DNA of 7,889 bases, from assembly GCA_937900215.1 (NCBI GenBank), contig CALCFH010000113.1:1-7889 (forward strand), in the 5' to 3' direction. This document shows, piece after piece, positions 1 to 6,852 of the stretch. The notes under the pieces were generated by a model. The model was not told the DNA's origin, did not search any database, and saw nothing but the letters and a program-made list of their open reading frames with translations. Made by a program: the position numbers and the translations under genes. The stretch comes from an uncultured Cryomorphaceae bacterium. GTDB taxonomy: Bacteria; Bacteroidota; Bacteroidia; Flavobacteriales; Schleiferiaceae. Within the stretch, counting starts at the first letter, position 1; the number at the start of each line of letters is the position of its first letter.

Positions 1-552
1 CCCTTCGATAGAGGAAGGACTGCAAATGGTAATTATCCCTTTAGTCAGCAAACCATTATGAAAAGCATTTAAAGCTGCCATTCCGCCTAGTGAGTGGCCT
101 ACAATGAGTTCAAATGGCCCGTACATTCTGTCGAGTTGATGAATAGTCTCAATAAAGATGGTCAAATCCGAAAAATTATCCTTGTTTCGTCCATGACCGG
201 GAGCATCAAAGAAACAACATTGAAAGCCCTTCTCGCTCAAACTTTGAATAAGAGAATAAAATTGACTCCCTCTTCCACTCCATCCATGAATGAATAACAA
301 TTTTTTGGTTGGATTGTCTCCAAAAACAAAAAAATCAAACTTTTTATTCCTTGAGGTCAAAATAAGTTCTGAAGAAACCGCCATTGAGCGTATTTTTTCT
401 TCTCTATTGGGAATAGGAAAAGGAATGGGCCTAAAGAAAATTTTTAGAGCGAAGAAACTTGCTAGGTTAGAAGAAATAAAAGTAAGTATTCGAAAAAACC
501 TTTGGAGCCAAAAAGGTACAGGATACGAAACTAATACTTTGGCATCCGGCAT
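1..552 (-). CDS. Alpha/beta-fold hydrolase, C-terminal end cut by window edge
   Basis: The open frame runs from an ATG at 552 to the left edge, giving 184 residues without a stop. It shows the first half of an alpha/beta hydrolase: the oxyanion-turn motif HGW (residues 89-91), the DAPGHG loop (116-121) and the nucleophile elbow GHSLGG (152-157) with probable catalytic Ser154. The catalytic Asp and His should lie beyond the edge. An N-terminal stretch of about 85 residues, with hydrophobic segments around 12-48, precedes the core. Similar extensions occur in Bacteroidota relatives, so I keep the first ATG; Met57 is a possible internal alternative. The substrate is unknown; esterase, lipase or acyl-transfer activity is possible. 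The start lies 17 bases after the tRNA-Leu 3' end, and I see no separate promoter, so it may be read from the tRNA transcript. The family call is firm, the specific role is not. Confidence 0.85.
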   Translation of the reverse strand, partial: MPDAKVLVSYPVPFWLQRFFRILTFISSNLASFFALKIFFRPIPFPIPNREEKIRSMAVSSELILTSRNKKFDFFVFGDNPTKKLLFIHGWSGRGSQFYSLIQSLSEKGFQCCFFDAPGHGRNKDNFSDLTIFIETIHQLDRMYGPFELIVGHSLGGMAALNAFHNGLLTKGIITICSPSSIEG

Positions 553-569
553 TTTATAAAAGAATTTAG

Positions 570-653
570 TGCCCAGAACAGGACTTGAACCTGCACGACC
601 ATACGGCCACCACCCCCTCAAGATGGCATGTCTACCAATTTCACCACCTGGGC
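570..653 (-). tRNA. tRNA-Leu (anticodon GAG)
   Basis: This is a class II tRNA of 84 bases. The acceptor stem GCCCAGG pairs with TCTGGGC, with one G-T pair. The anticodon stem CCATC/GGTGG encloses the loop TTGAGGG, giving anticodon GAG and reading CUC/CUU leucine codons. A long variable arm precedes a T arm containing GGTTCAAGTCC. The discriminator base is A, and CCA is not encoded: the next bases are CTA. CCA must therefore be added after transcription. The D stem is weak, with one G-T pair. Confidence 0.95.
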
Positions 654-765
654 CAGATACTCTTGCGAATTCGCAAATCACACTATACAAATTCAATGCA
701 TAAGTCTTAAGAGACTTAAGGATTGAAACTGATGATAATGAAAGAACTTTGAGCAGATGCTCTAG
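654..765. other. tRNA-Lys/tRNA-Leu spacer with three inverted repeats
   Basis: This 112-base spacer has no convincing coding frame. It holds three inverted repeats: a perfect 14-base palindrome TTGCGAATTCGCAA (663-676) 10 bases upstream of the tRNA-Leu 5' end; a 7-base stem TAAGTCT/AGACTTA around TAAG (701-718); and a short GAGCA/TGCTC repeat (751-762) just past the tRNA-Lys 3' end. None is followed by a T run on the minus strand, so a classic terminator is not supported. A weak minus-strand -7-like box, TGAATTTG (688-695), differs by one base from TAnnTTTG but lacks a clear -33 partner. Processing stems or a regulator site are possible. Confidence 0.5.
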
Positions 766-838
766 TGATCCCGCTGGGGCTCGAACCCAGGACCCCAACA
801 TTAAAAGTGTCGTGCTCTACCAACTGAGCTACGGAATC
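766..838 (-). tRNA. tRNA-Lys (anticodon UUU)
   Basis: This is a 73-base cloverleaf including the discriminator A. The acceptor stem GATTCCG pairs with CGGGATC. The D arm contains AGCTCAGTTGGTAGAGC. The anticodon stem CGACA/TGTTG encloses the loop CTTTTAA, giving anticodon UUU. The T arm contains GGTTCGAGCC. CCA is not encoded. A long plus-strand reading frame runs antisense through this gene and joins aroK in frame; its translation there is an artefact of the tRNA sequence and not protein. A strong promoter lies just upstream at 852-881. Confidence 0.97.
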
Positions 839-851
839 GGTTTTGAGGGTG

Positions 852-881
852 CAAATATACATCGTTTTTCATTATTTCAAA
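852..881 (-). promoter_or_regulatory. Bacteroidota sigma-type promoter of tRNA-Lys
   Basis: Read on the minus strand, TTTG (878-881) is followed by 18 bases and then TATATTTG (852-859). This matches the known Bacteroidota consensus of TTTG at -33 and TAnnTTTG at -7. Transcription would begin roughly 5 to 8 bases before the mature tRNA-Lys 5' end at 838. It may also drive tRNA-Leu and the hydrolase, since neither has a clear promoter of its own. Confidence 0.7.
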
Positions 882-882
882 G

Positions 883-890
883 TAGATTTG
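883..890 (+). promoter_or_regulatory. Candidate -7 box of aroK (TAGATTTG)
   Basis: TAGATTTG matches the Bacteroidota -7 consensus TAnnTTTG exactly and ends 5 bases before the aroK ATG at 896. With usual spacing the transcript would start at or next to the ATG, giving a leaderless mRNA. No clear TTTG lies 17-19 bases upstream; that place holds ATCG. The call is therefore tentative. The box lies beside the -33 element of the divergent tRNA-Lys promoter, so the two polymerase sites would overlap. Confidence 0.35.
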
Positions 891-895
891 ATGTT

Positions 896-1426
896 ATGAT
901 TGAAAAACTACTGCCATTTGATCGATTATACATTGTTGGATACATGGGGTCTGGGAAATCTACTCTAGCAAAAGAGCTTTCTAAAGAGCTTAATTGCAAC
1001 TATATAGATCTCGACAAACACATAGAAAAGAAGACAGAAATGACTCCTGCAGAATGGATTAATTCTAAAGGAGAAATTACTTTTCGTAAAGTAGAAAGAG
1101 ATACTTTAATAGAACTTTCAACTATTTTCAATGGAATTATAGCTACGGGTGGAGGTACTCCTTGCTATTTTGACAATATGGAACTAATGTTGAAGACCGG
1201 AAGAACAGCTTATTTGCATGCTAATCCAAAAGAATTAGCCAATCGATTAACACATTCAAAAACCGAAAGGCCGCTTCTTAGTCATGTAGAACCAGATAAG
1301 TTAGTTGAGTTTATTGCGAAGCATTTATTTGAACGTGCTCCATTTTATTCGCGTGCTGAGCTTCATTGGAGGGCAACATCCAAAAACCTAAAAGAATGGG
1401 CATTGCAACTGAACCAATCTGTTTAA
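896..1426 (+). CDS. aroK: Shikimate kinase
   Basis: This enzyme phosphorylates the 3-hydroxyl of shikimate with ATP, the fifth step of the chorismate pathway to aromatic amino acids, in the cytoplasm. The 176-residue product has the usual family length. It shows the Walker A loop GYMGSGKST (15-23), the shikimate-binding DLD (38-40), the FRKVE region with Arg64, the TGGG segment (84-87) and the lid motif ending in RPLL with Arg125, then ERAPFY with Arg147. I take the start as the ATG at 896. The frame stays open upstream to 749, but that part is antisense tRNA-Lys sequence (a GARTQDPNI-like string) and not protein. No Shine-Dalgarno is seen, as usual in this phylum. A peptidase gene follows after 10 bases, probably on the same transcript. 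Confidence 0.95.
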   Translation: MIEKLLPFDRLYIVGYMGSGKSTLAKELSKELNCNYIDLDKHIEKKTEMTPAEWINSKGEITFRKVERDTLIELSTIFNGIIATGGGTPCYFDNMELMLKTGRTAYLHANPKELANRLTHSKTERPLLSHVEPDKLVEFIAKHLFERAPFYSRAELHWRATSKNLKEWALQLNQSV

Positions 1427-1436
1427 TCTACTTCAA

Positions 1437-3164
1437 TTGAAAACTTTATCATCCACTTTGAGAGTTCTATTATATACACTTTTCTTTCTTTCTTTAACAG
1501 AAGTGTATTCTCAAGCTAAGCTTGAAGAAGGGCCAGTTTATGAAGATTTAATCTCTTTCTACAGCCAGATCGCAAAGTCTCATTCAAATACTTTGTTATT
1601 TGAAGAAGGCCCAACTGATTCGGGAAAATCTTTGCATTTATTTCTCCTGCAGAAAGAGTCGTTTAACAAAAATCAAAGTTTAGAGGAATTGCGGCAGAAT
1701 AAGTTGGTGTTATTCGTAAACAATGGAATTCATCCAGGAGAAAGCTGCGGAATGGATGCATGCCGTCTTTGGGTGCAAAGGCTCCTTGACAATCCTGAAG
1801 AAATACCAGAGGGAATAGTAATAGCCATCATTCCAGTTTATAATATTGGAGGTCTTATTCAGCAAAGGACACATACAAGAGCAAATCAACTTGGCCCTAG
1901 AATTCAAGGCTTTAGAGGAAATGCCCAAAATCTCGATCTCAATCGAGATTTTATCAAGGCAGACTCCAAGAACAGCCTTTCTTTTCAGTCTATTTTCAGG
2001 CAATTAAAACCTGAACTTTTTATTGATACACATACGTCTAATGGGGCTGATTATCAATATACCATGACATTAATAAGCACGCAACATAACAAATTGGCCC
2101 CTCCTTTGGCCCAATTTCTTCAAAATAAATTGGAGCCTGCTTTATATGAAGAAATGAAGGCAAGAAATTTCGAGATGGTACCCTATGTAAATGTTCATGG
2201 AGACGTGCCGAACGAAGGCTATGCTGCCTTTCTAGAAACACCCAGATATGCCAGTGGATACACCAGTCTATTCCACTGTTTAGGTTTCATTACTGAGGCC
2301 CATATGTTAAAGCCTTACCATCAAAGGGTATTGGCTACCTTGACTTTTCTTGAAAGCTTCTTAGAAAAAGCGGCAGAAAATAGGTCCGAAATTGCGATTG
2401 CAGTAAAAGAGAGTTATGAATGGGAAAAGAATCAGGCTTATTTACCCATTCAATGGAAACTCGATAGCACTAAAACTCAAATCCTTCAGTTTAATGGTTA
2501 CGAGTATAGCTATCTTAATAGTGAATTAGGTGAATACAAAAGGCTTAAATACCATAGAAATAAACCAACAAGCTTTCCTGTTCCGTTTTACCCAAATTAT
2601 ACAACAATTGATTCCACTTCGCTTCCCACCTATTACATCCTTCCAGCCGCTTATAATGAGGTTGTAGTTCGATTAAAGGCCAATGGAATTGCAATGTCTC
2701 CCTTAAAAAATGACACCCTACTAAATGTCGTTAGCACCTATTTTCACAAAGAAAAATTTGCTAATCAATTGTATGAAGGTCGGCTATATATCAGAGATAT
2801 AGAAAGCGAAGAAAGAATTCAAGAGAGGTTCTTTTATAAAGGAGATTGGTTGATTCCTACAGAAGGAAATGCACGTTATTTTTTAGCATCAACTCTTGAA
2901 CCTCAGGCCGTTGATAGTTATTTGAGATGGGGATTTTTCTCAATCATATTTCAGCAGAAAGAATACTTTTCTTCTTATGTATTTGAAGATACTGCCATAG
3001 AATTATTGAAAAATAATGCTGATCTGAAGTTAGAATTTGAAAAATGGAAAAAAGAAAATCCCAATGACGTAAACAGTCCAGAGCGAGTCCTTGACTTTAT
3101 TTATAAGCATTCTCAGTATTATGAATTAGAGCATAAGAGATACCCCATTGCCAAAATCAAGTAA
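1437..3164 (+). CDS. Exported M14-family zinc carboxypeptidase, TTG start
   Basis: This 575-residue protein belongs to the peptidase M14 (zinc carboxypeptidase) family. Residues 1-25 form a signal peptide (hydrophobic stretch LLYTLFFLSL, cleavage probably before or after QA near 26), so it should act in the periplasm or outside. The zinc site is seen as HPGE (His99, Glu102) and the DTH histidine (His199). NRD gives substrate-binding Arg170, and FITEAH gives the likely catalytic Glu287. The M14 fold ends near 315. The C-terminal 260 residues match no domain I recognise. The start is TTG: no ATG occurs in frame before the zinc motif, a stop lies upstream at 1410-1412, and TTG directly precedes the signal peptide. 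It follows aroK by 10 bases, an apparently unrelated partner. Its peptide substrate is unknown; peptidoglycan and protein peptides are both possible. Confidence 0.88.
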   Translation: MKTLSSTLRVLLYTLFFLSLTEVYSQAKLEEGPVYEDLISFYSQIAKSHSNTLLFEEGPTDSGKSLHLFLLQKESFNKNQSLEELRQNKLVLFVNNGIHPGESCGMDACRLWVQRLLDNPEEIPEGIVIAIIPVYNIGGLIQQRTHTRANQLGPRIQGFRGNAQNLDLNRDFIKADSKNSLSFQSIFRQLKPELFIDTHTSNGADYQYTMTLISTQHNKLAPPLAQFLQNKLEPALYEEMKARNFEMVPYVNVHGDVPNEGYAAFLETPRYASGYTSLFHCLGFITEAHMLKPYHQRVLATLTFLESFLEKAAENRSEIAIAVKESYEWEKNQAYLPIQWKLDSTKTQILQFNGYEYSYLNSELGEYKRLKYHRNKPTSFPVPFYPNYTTIDSTSLPTYYILPAAYNEVVVRLKANGIAMSPLKNDTLLNVVSTYFHKEKFANQLYEGRLYIRDIESEERIQERFFYKGDWLIPTEGNARYFLASTLEPQAVDSYLRWGFFSIIFQQKEYFSSYVFEDTAIELLKNNADLKLEFEKWKKENPNDVNSPERVLDFIYKHSQYYELEHKRYPIAKIK

Positions 3165-3167
3165 GAT

Positions 3168-3213
3168 TCTTTTTCAAGAAAGTTGATGTAATGCCTAGAA
3201 AGTCGGAAAAAGA
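3168..3213. terminator. Possible weak bidirectional terminator between convergent genes
   Basis: The 53-base gap between the convergent M14 and GH53 genes contains an 8-base inverted repeat, TCTTTTTC (3168-3175) and GAAAAAGA (3206-3213), with a 30-base loop. The AT-rich arms place a T run on each strand. The long loop and lack of a GC-rich stem make it a poor intrinsic terminator, so this is a tentative call based mainly on position. Confidence 0.25.
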
Positions 3214-3217
3214 TGTT

Positions 3218-4324
3218 CTATTCTAGATTCAACACATCGAATACTGGAAGCGGATTGCCCTCAAAATCCCACCAGCATAGGTTTTCCCAAGGCGAACCAT
3301 TTGGAGATTGACTTCCATCAAAGGAAACATATTCCGGTGCCCAATAAGACCAACCAACGCAAGAATCAACATCAAGGCTTAGCTGATTCATTGCTTTCAT
3401 AAACTCAAATTGTCCTTGTGGTGTGGCCGAATACTCGGGCATTAGGGCTTGCGTACCTCCTACTATATTATTCGTCCAATCATTCCAAGAAAGACTAAAT
3501 GGATAGGCCGTTTCGACAATCAAACAAGGTTTGTGGAATTGACTTACCAATCCATCTAAAACCGACTCCCACTGAGAAATACTTTTGCCGTGCCAAAAAG
3601 GATAAAGTGACAAGCCGATAATATCAAAATCTAGCGTATCCAGATCACTAAAAAAAGATGTTGCACCATCCACTCCAGCATAGTGAATAATAATTTCAGA
3701 AGGATTGCCACTTGATCGAACCGCTTGGATTCCTGAATTCAATAAGCCATGAAAGGCTTGAGTTGAAGATCTATATCCGACGGGCCAAAGAAACCCAGGA
3801 TTTATTTCATTCCCAATTTGAATGTATTCTGGCCTCAAATGTTGCATTATTCTTTGAGTATAGTGAAATACACTGTCTTCCATATCGGTTTGAGACAAAT
3901 TCTGCCAAGCGGCTGGTGCCAATTGACTGCCTGGATCTGCCCAAGTATCTGAATAGTGCACTGTTAACCAAAGTTTCAAGCCTCGAGAATGAATTTCACT
4001 TGCAAAATTCACAACTTCACTCCAAGAACAATGTTGGTTATTTGGATTATACCAAAGACGCAAACGGATGGTATTAATTCCTTTGGTTTGGAAGTAATCT
4101 AAAGCATCTACTGAAGAGCCCACTTCATCTTTAAAAACATAAGACGAATTGCGAATTTGAGGCAGGAATGAAACATCAACACTTTTGACTCGATAGAGGC
4201 TTGAACCTGGAATCTCATCGATTGGTGTACTCGGTTTCTTGGGCATGCTCTCATCTTCGCAGGCAAGACAAGCCAAAAGGACAATGGCAAATAGTACGCC
4301 GAAGAAGTGTATTCTATTTGCCAT
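3218..4324 (-). CDS. GH53 arabinogalactan endo-beta-1,4-galactanase, lipoprotein
   Basis: Glycoside hydrolase family 53 enzymes cut beta-1,4-galactan chains, such as type I arabinogalactan in pectin, by a retaining mechanism. The 368-residue product has family-like length. It shows the acid/base Glu173 in IGNEINPG, the nucleophile Glu271 in IVETAYP, and the family strings RLRLWYNP (87-94) and VHYSDTWADPG (122-132). Residues 1-22 are a lipoprotein signal with cysteines at 19 (LLAC) and 22 (CLAC). The acidic EDES after Cys22 recalls surface-export signals of Bacteroidota lipoproteins, so an outer-membrane anchor, perhaps facing outward, is inferred. I choose ATG 4324; a GTG two codons upstream (4330) is possible. 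It lies 11 bases after fabI and is probably the last gene of that run. No SusC/SusD pair or other glycan gene is near. Confidence 0.9.
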   Translation of the reverse strand: MANRIHFFGVLFAIVLLACLACEDESMPKKPSTPIDEIPGSSLYRVKSVDVSFLPQIRNSSYVFKDEVGSSVDALDYFQTKGINTIRLRLWYNPNNQHCSWSEVVNFASEIHSRGLKLWLTVHYSDTWADPGSQLAPAAWQNLSQTDMEDSVFHYTQRIMQHLRPEYIQIGNEINPGFLWPVGYRSSTQAFHGLLNSGIQAVRSSGNPSEIIIHYAGVDGATSFFSDLDTLDFDIIGLSLYPFWHGKSISQWESVLDGLVSQFHKPCLIVETAYPFSLSWNDWTNNIVGGTQALMPEYSATPQGQFEFMKAMNQLSLDVDSCVGWSYWAPEYVSFDGSQSPNGSPWENLCWWDFEGNPLPVFDVLNLE

Positions 4325-4335
4325 CGTCACGGTTT

Positions 4336-5157
4336 CTATTTCAAACCTTCTTCTTGGAAGCGCTGCATTACCGCATCGCTAATTCCAATATTGCTGAAAC
4401 CTCCATCATGATACAGGTTCTGCATGGTTACCTTGCGAGTAAGGTCGCTAAAAAGACTGATGCAATAATCTGCACAATCCTCAGCGGTTGCATTTCCTAA
4501 CGGAGCCATTTTTTCTGCGTAGTCAATAAAGCCATCAAAACCTTTTACTCCACTTCCCGCAGTGGTGCGCGTTGGCGATTGCGAAATGGTATTCACTCTT
4601 ACCTTGTTCTTTACACCATAATGATATCCAAAACTTCTGGCAACAGACTCTAAATATGCCTTATTATCGGCCATATCTGAGTAGTCTGGAAAAGTACGTT
4701 GAGCTGCTATATAGCTCAATCCTAGTATACTTGCCCAATCATTCATCGCTTCTAATTTCCAAGATGTCTGAAGTACTTTGTGAAAAGAAACAGCAGAAAC
4801 ATCCCAGCCTTTTGTTAACCAGTCATAATTCAAATCGGTATAATGCCTACCCTTCCGAACATTCACACTCATACCAATGGAGTGAAGCACAAAATCAAGC
4901 TTACCGCCCATTTTATCCATTGCACCCTCGAAAAGTGCCTTTAAATCTGCTTCGCTAGTAGCATCTGCTGGAATGATGTGAGAACCAGTTTGCTCTGCGA
5001 GTTGGTTTAGAGCTCCCATTCGCATGGCGATTGGAGCATTGGTTAATACAAAAGTACCTCCCTGTTCATGAGCCCTCTGCGCTACTTTCCAAGCTATGGA
5101 GTTTTCATCTAGAGCTCCGAAAATAATCCCCTTTTTTCCTTTAAGTAAGTTGTTCAT
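4336..5157 (-). CDS. fabI: Enoyl-[acyl-carrier-protein] reductase (NADH), FabI
   Basis: FabI reduces trans-2-enoyl-ACP to acyl-ACP, the last step of each fatty-acid elongation cycle, in the cytoplasm. The 273-residue sequence is a divergent short-chain dehydrogenase. It shows a nucleotide-binding start GIIFGALDENSIAW (10-23), DAT near 65-67 at the adenine pocket, LHSIGMS (91-97), and the FabI triad Tyr149, Tyr159 and Lys166 with the E. coli spacing of Tyr-x9-Tyr-x6-Lys. The segment RVNTISQSPTRTTAG (187-201) is the substrate-binding region, and the YHDGGFSN end matches Bacteroidota FabI. It is the normal target of triclosan-type inhibitors in this family. It starts 21 bases after recN and is probably co-transcribed. 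I see nothing missing or broken. Confidence 0.96.
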   Translation of the reverse strand: MNNLLKGKKGIIFGALDENSIAWKVAQRAHEQGGTFVLTNAPIAMRMGALNQLAEQTGSHIIPADATSEADLKALFEGAMDKMGGKLDFVLHSIGMSVNVRKGRHYTDLNYDWLTKGWDVSAVSFHKVLQTSWKLEAMNDWASILGLSYIAAQRTFPDYSDMADNKAYLESVARSFGYHYGVKNKVRVNTISQSPTRTTAGSGVKGFDGFIDYAEKMAPLGNATAEDCADYCISLFSDLTRKVTMQNLYHDGGFSNIGISDAVMQRFQEEGLK

Positions 5158-5178
5158 ACTAGTGCTGTATTTGAATTT

Positions 5179-6852
5179 CTAATCTACTGAATTACCAAAA
5201 TGAAGCAATAAGGCTTTCGCTTGTTCCTTTGCCGCTTCTGTTAGTTCTGTATTGCTCATTTGACGTGCAATTTCATCTATTCTCTCCGAAGGCCCCAATA
5301 TATGAACAAGAGTTTGAGTAAAATCTCCTGAAATTTGTTTACTCACTTTTAGATGTTGACTGCCTGCGGCAGCCAATTGAGGTAAATGTGTAATGGCAAA
5401 AACTTGCATGCCAGAGGACATTGAATGAAGTACATTGGCAATTTTACCGGCTGTTGATCCTGAAACGCCCGTATCAATTTCATCAAAAAGAATGGTTGGC
5501 ATTCTTTTGAATTTACCAGCCAAAGCCTTCACAGCAAGCATTACCCTAGATAGTTCTCCACCTGAAGCTACCTTTTTTAGAATTTGCAATTCGCTCCCTT
5601 TATTGGCAGTAAAATACCATTCTGCTGTATCGGTTCCTGTTAGCGAAAAGTGGCTTTCTTTACTCATCCGCATTTCAAGGCGGGCATGAGGCAAATCTAG
5701 ATTGGATAGCAAAGTATTCATTGACTTTTCTAAGCTCGGAATAGAGCTCTTTCGTACTTCACTCAATTTGGAAGCCAGACTATTCAGCAAATCTTCTTGG
5801 TCTATCAATTGTGTTTTGATTTCTTTCAGCCTAGCTTCCCTTAGCTCAAGCTTTTCCAAAGAATTGCGAATTTCTTCTCTCCTGCCAATCAAAGAATCGG
5901 CATCTACCGACTTATGCTTAAATAAAAACTTATTGTAAAGATCCAATCGATTTTCAGCAAGCTCTAAACTTTTAGGATCTAGATCAATACTCTCCGAATA
6001 GGTATTGATATCATTCAATACTTCCGATATCTCCAAAGTAATGGCCTTCAATCTCTCGCTAATGGACTGTAATTTAGGCGCATCTCTTTCGAGCTTTAGA
6101 ATAGCACTTCTCGCTTCGGAAATGGAATCTGAAATACTAACATCATTGTTCTCAAGTAAATTTCTAGCTTCAGAAAGGGCAGAGAGAATTTCTTGTGAGT
6201 GACTGAGAAGATGGATGGTTTCTTCAAGCTCTGCGTATTCTCCTTTTTGGAGTTGGGCTTCATCGAGTTCTGTGAGTAAATAGGCTTGATATTCTGAATC
6301 CAATACTCTTTCATCTCCCAGTGATTCTAGATCTCTGATGGTCTTTAAAGTATTCCGATATTCTTTGTATGCCGATTGATATAGTTCTAATTCAGTTTTA
6401 GTATTACCCAATAAATCTAATATCGATAATTGAAAATGAGGTTCAAACACCAACATTTGATCATGTTGGGAATGAATATCTATCCACATGCTTGAAAGAC
6501 TTTTTAAATCATCAATCAGTGCTGGACTATCATTCACAAAGGCGCGGGAGCGTCCGTTTGGATGGATTTCTCTCCGAATAATGCATGGATTAGAATAATC
6601 CCAATCACGCTCTACAAAAGACGATTTAAATTCATCGTCATCAAAAGAAAACTCCGCTTCTACAACTAACTTCTCTTCCTTGTTCTTAACAACACTTAAG
6701 TCTGCTCTTTGTCCCAAAACTAAATGCAAAGCGCCTATTAAGAGTGACTTACCAGCTCCGGTTTCTCCTGTTAAAACCGTAAATCCTTTTTCAAATTCGA
6801 GCTCCAATGAATCAATAAGAGCATAGTTTTGGATAAAGAGCTTCGACAGCAT
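5179..6852 (-). CDS. recN: DNA repair protein RecN
   Basis: RecN is an SMC-like ATPase that acts in recombinational repair of double-strand breaks. The 557 residues match the usual length (E. coli about 553). The N-terminal ABC half has Walker A GETGAGKS (29-36) and a Q-loop region HSQHD (128-132). A coiled-coil arm rich in Leu, Glu and Lys spans roughly 150-370. The C-terminal half has the ABC signature SGGELSR (430-436), Walker B TILFDEID (453-460) and the H-loop histidine in THLPQL (His489). The ATG at 6852 directly follows the porD stop with no spacer, which suggests translational coupling. I see no LexA-type box, and a promoter inside porD cannot be excluded. Confidence 0.97.
   Translation of the reverse strand: MLSKLFIQNYALIDSLELEFEKGFTVLTGETGAGKSLLIGALHLVLGQRADLSVVKNKEEKLVVEAEFSFDDDEFKSSFVERDWDYSNPCIIRREIHPNGRSRAFVNDSPALIDDLKSLSSMWIDIHSQHDQMLVFEPHFQLSILDLLGNTKTELELYQSAYKEYRNTLKTIRDLESLGDERVLDSEYQAYLLTELDEAQLQKGEYAELEETIHLLSHSQEILSALSEARNLLENNDVSISDSISEARSAILKLERDAPKLQSISERLKAITLEISEVLNDINTYSESIDLDPKSLELAENRLDLYNKFLFKHKSVDADSLIGRREEIRNSLEKLELREARLKEIKTQLIDQEDLLNSLASKLSEVRKSSIPSLEKSMNTLLSNLDLPHARLEMRMSKESHFSLTGTDTAEWYFTANKGSELQILKKVASGGELSRVMLAVKALAGKFKRMPTILFDEIDTGVSGSTAGKIANVLHSMSSGMQVFAITHLPQLAAAGSQHLKVSKQISGDFTQTLVHILGPSERIDEIARQMSNTELTEAAKEQAKALLLHFGNSVD

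Noticed and set aside
94..559. Two plus-strand frames (94-297 and 290-559)
   Set aside because: They are antisense to the hydrolase, whose minus-strand frame carries clear HGW, DAPGHG and GHSLGG motifs.
701..718. Stem-loop as a rho-independent terminator of tRNA-Lys
   Set aside because: The stem is short and AT-rich and no T run follows it on the minus strand.
654..838. tRNA genes as an integration site for a mobile element
   Set aside because: No integrase, direct repeat of a tRNA 3' end or foreign-looking gene is seen next to them in the window.
3712..4077. Plus-strand frame of 121 codons inside GH53
   Set aside because: It is a shadow of the GH53 gene; the translation shows no family motif and the opposite strand has full catalytic motifs.
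4572..4958. Plus-strand frame of 128 codons inside fabI
   Set aside because: It is antisense to the conserved FabI core and its product has no recognisable pattern.
5435..6202. Several plus-strand frames opposite recN
   Set aside because: They mirror recN codons (Ser/Leu-rich shadow translations) and have no independent support.
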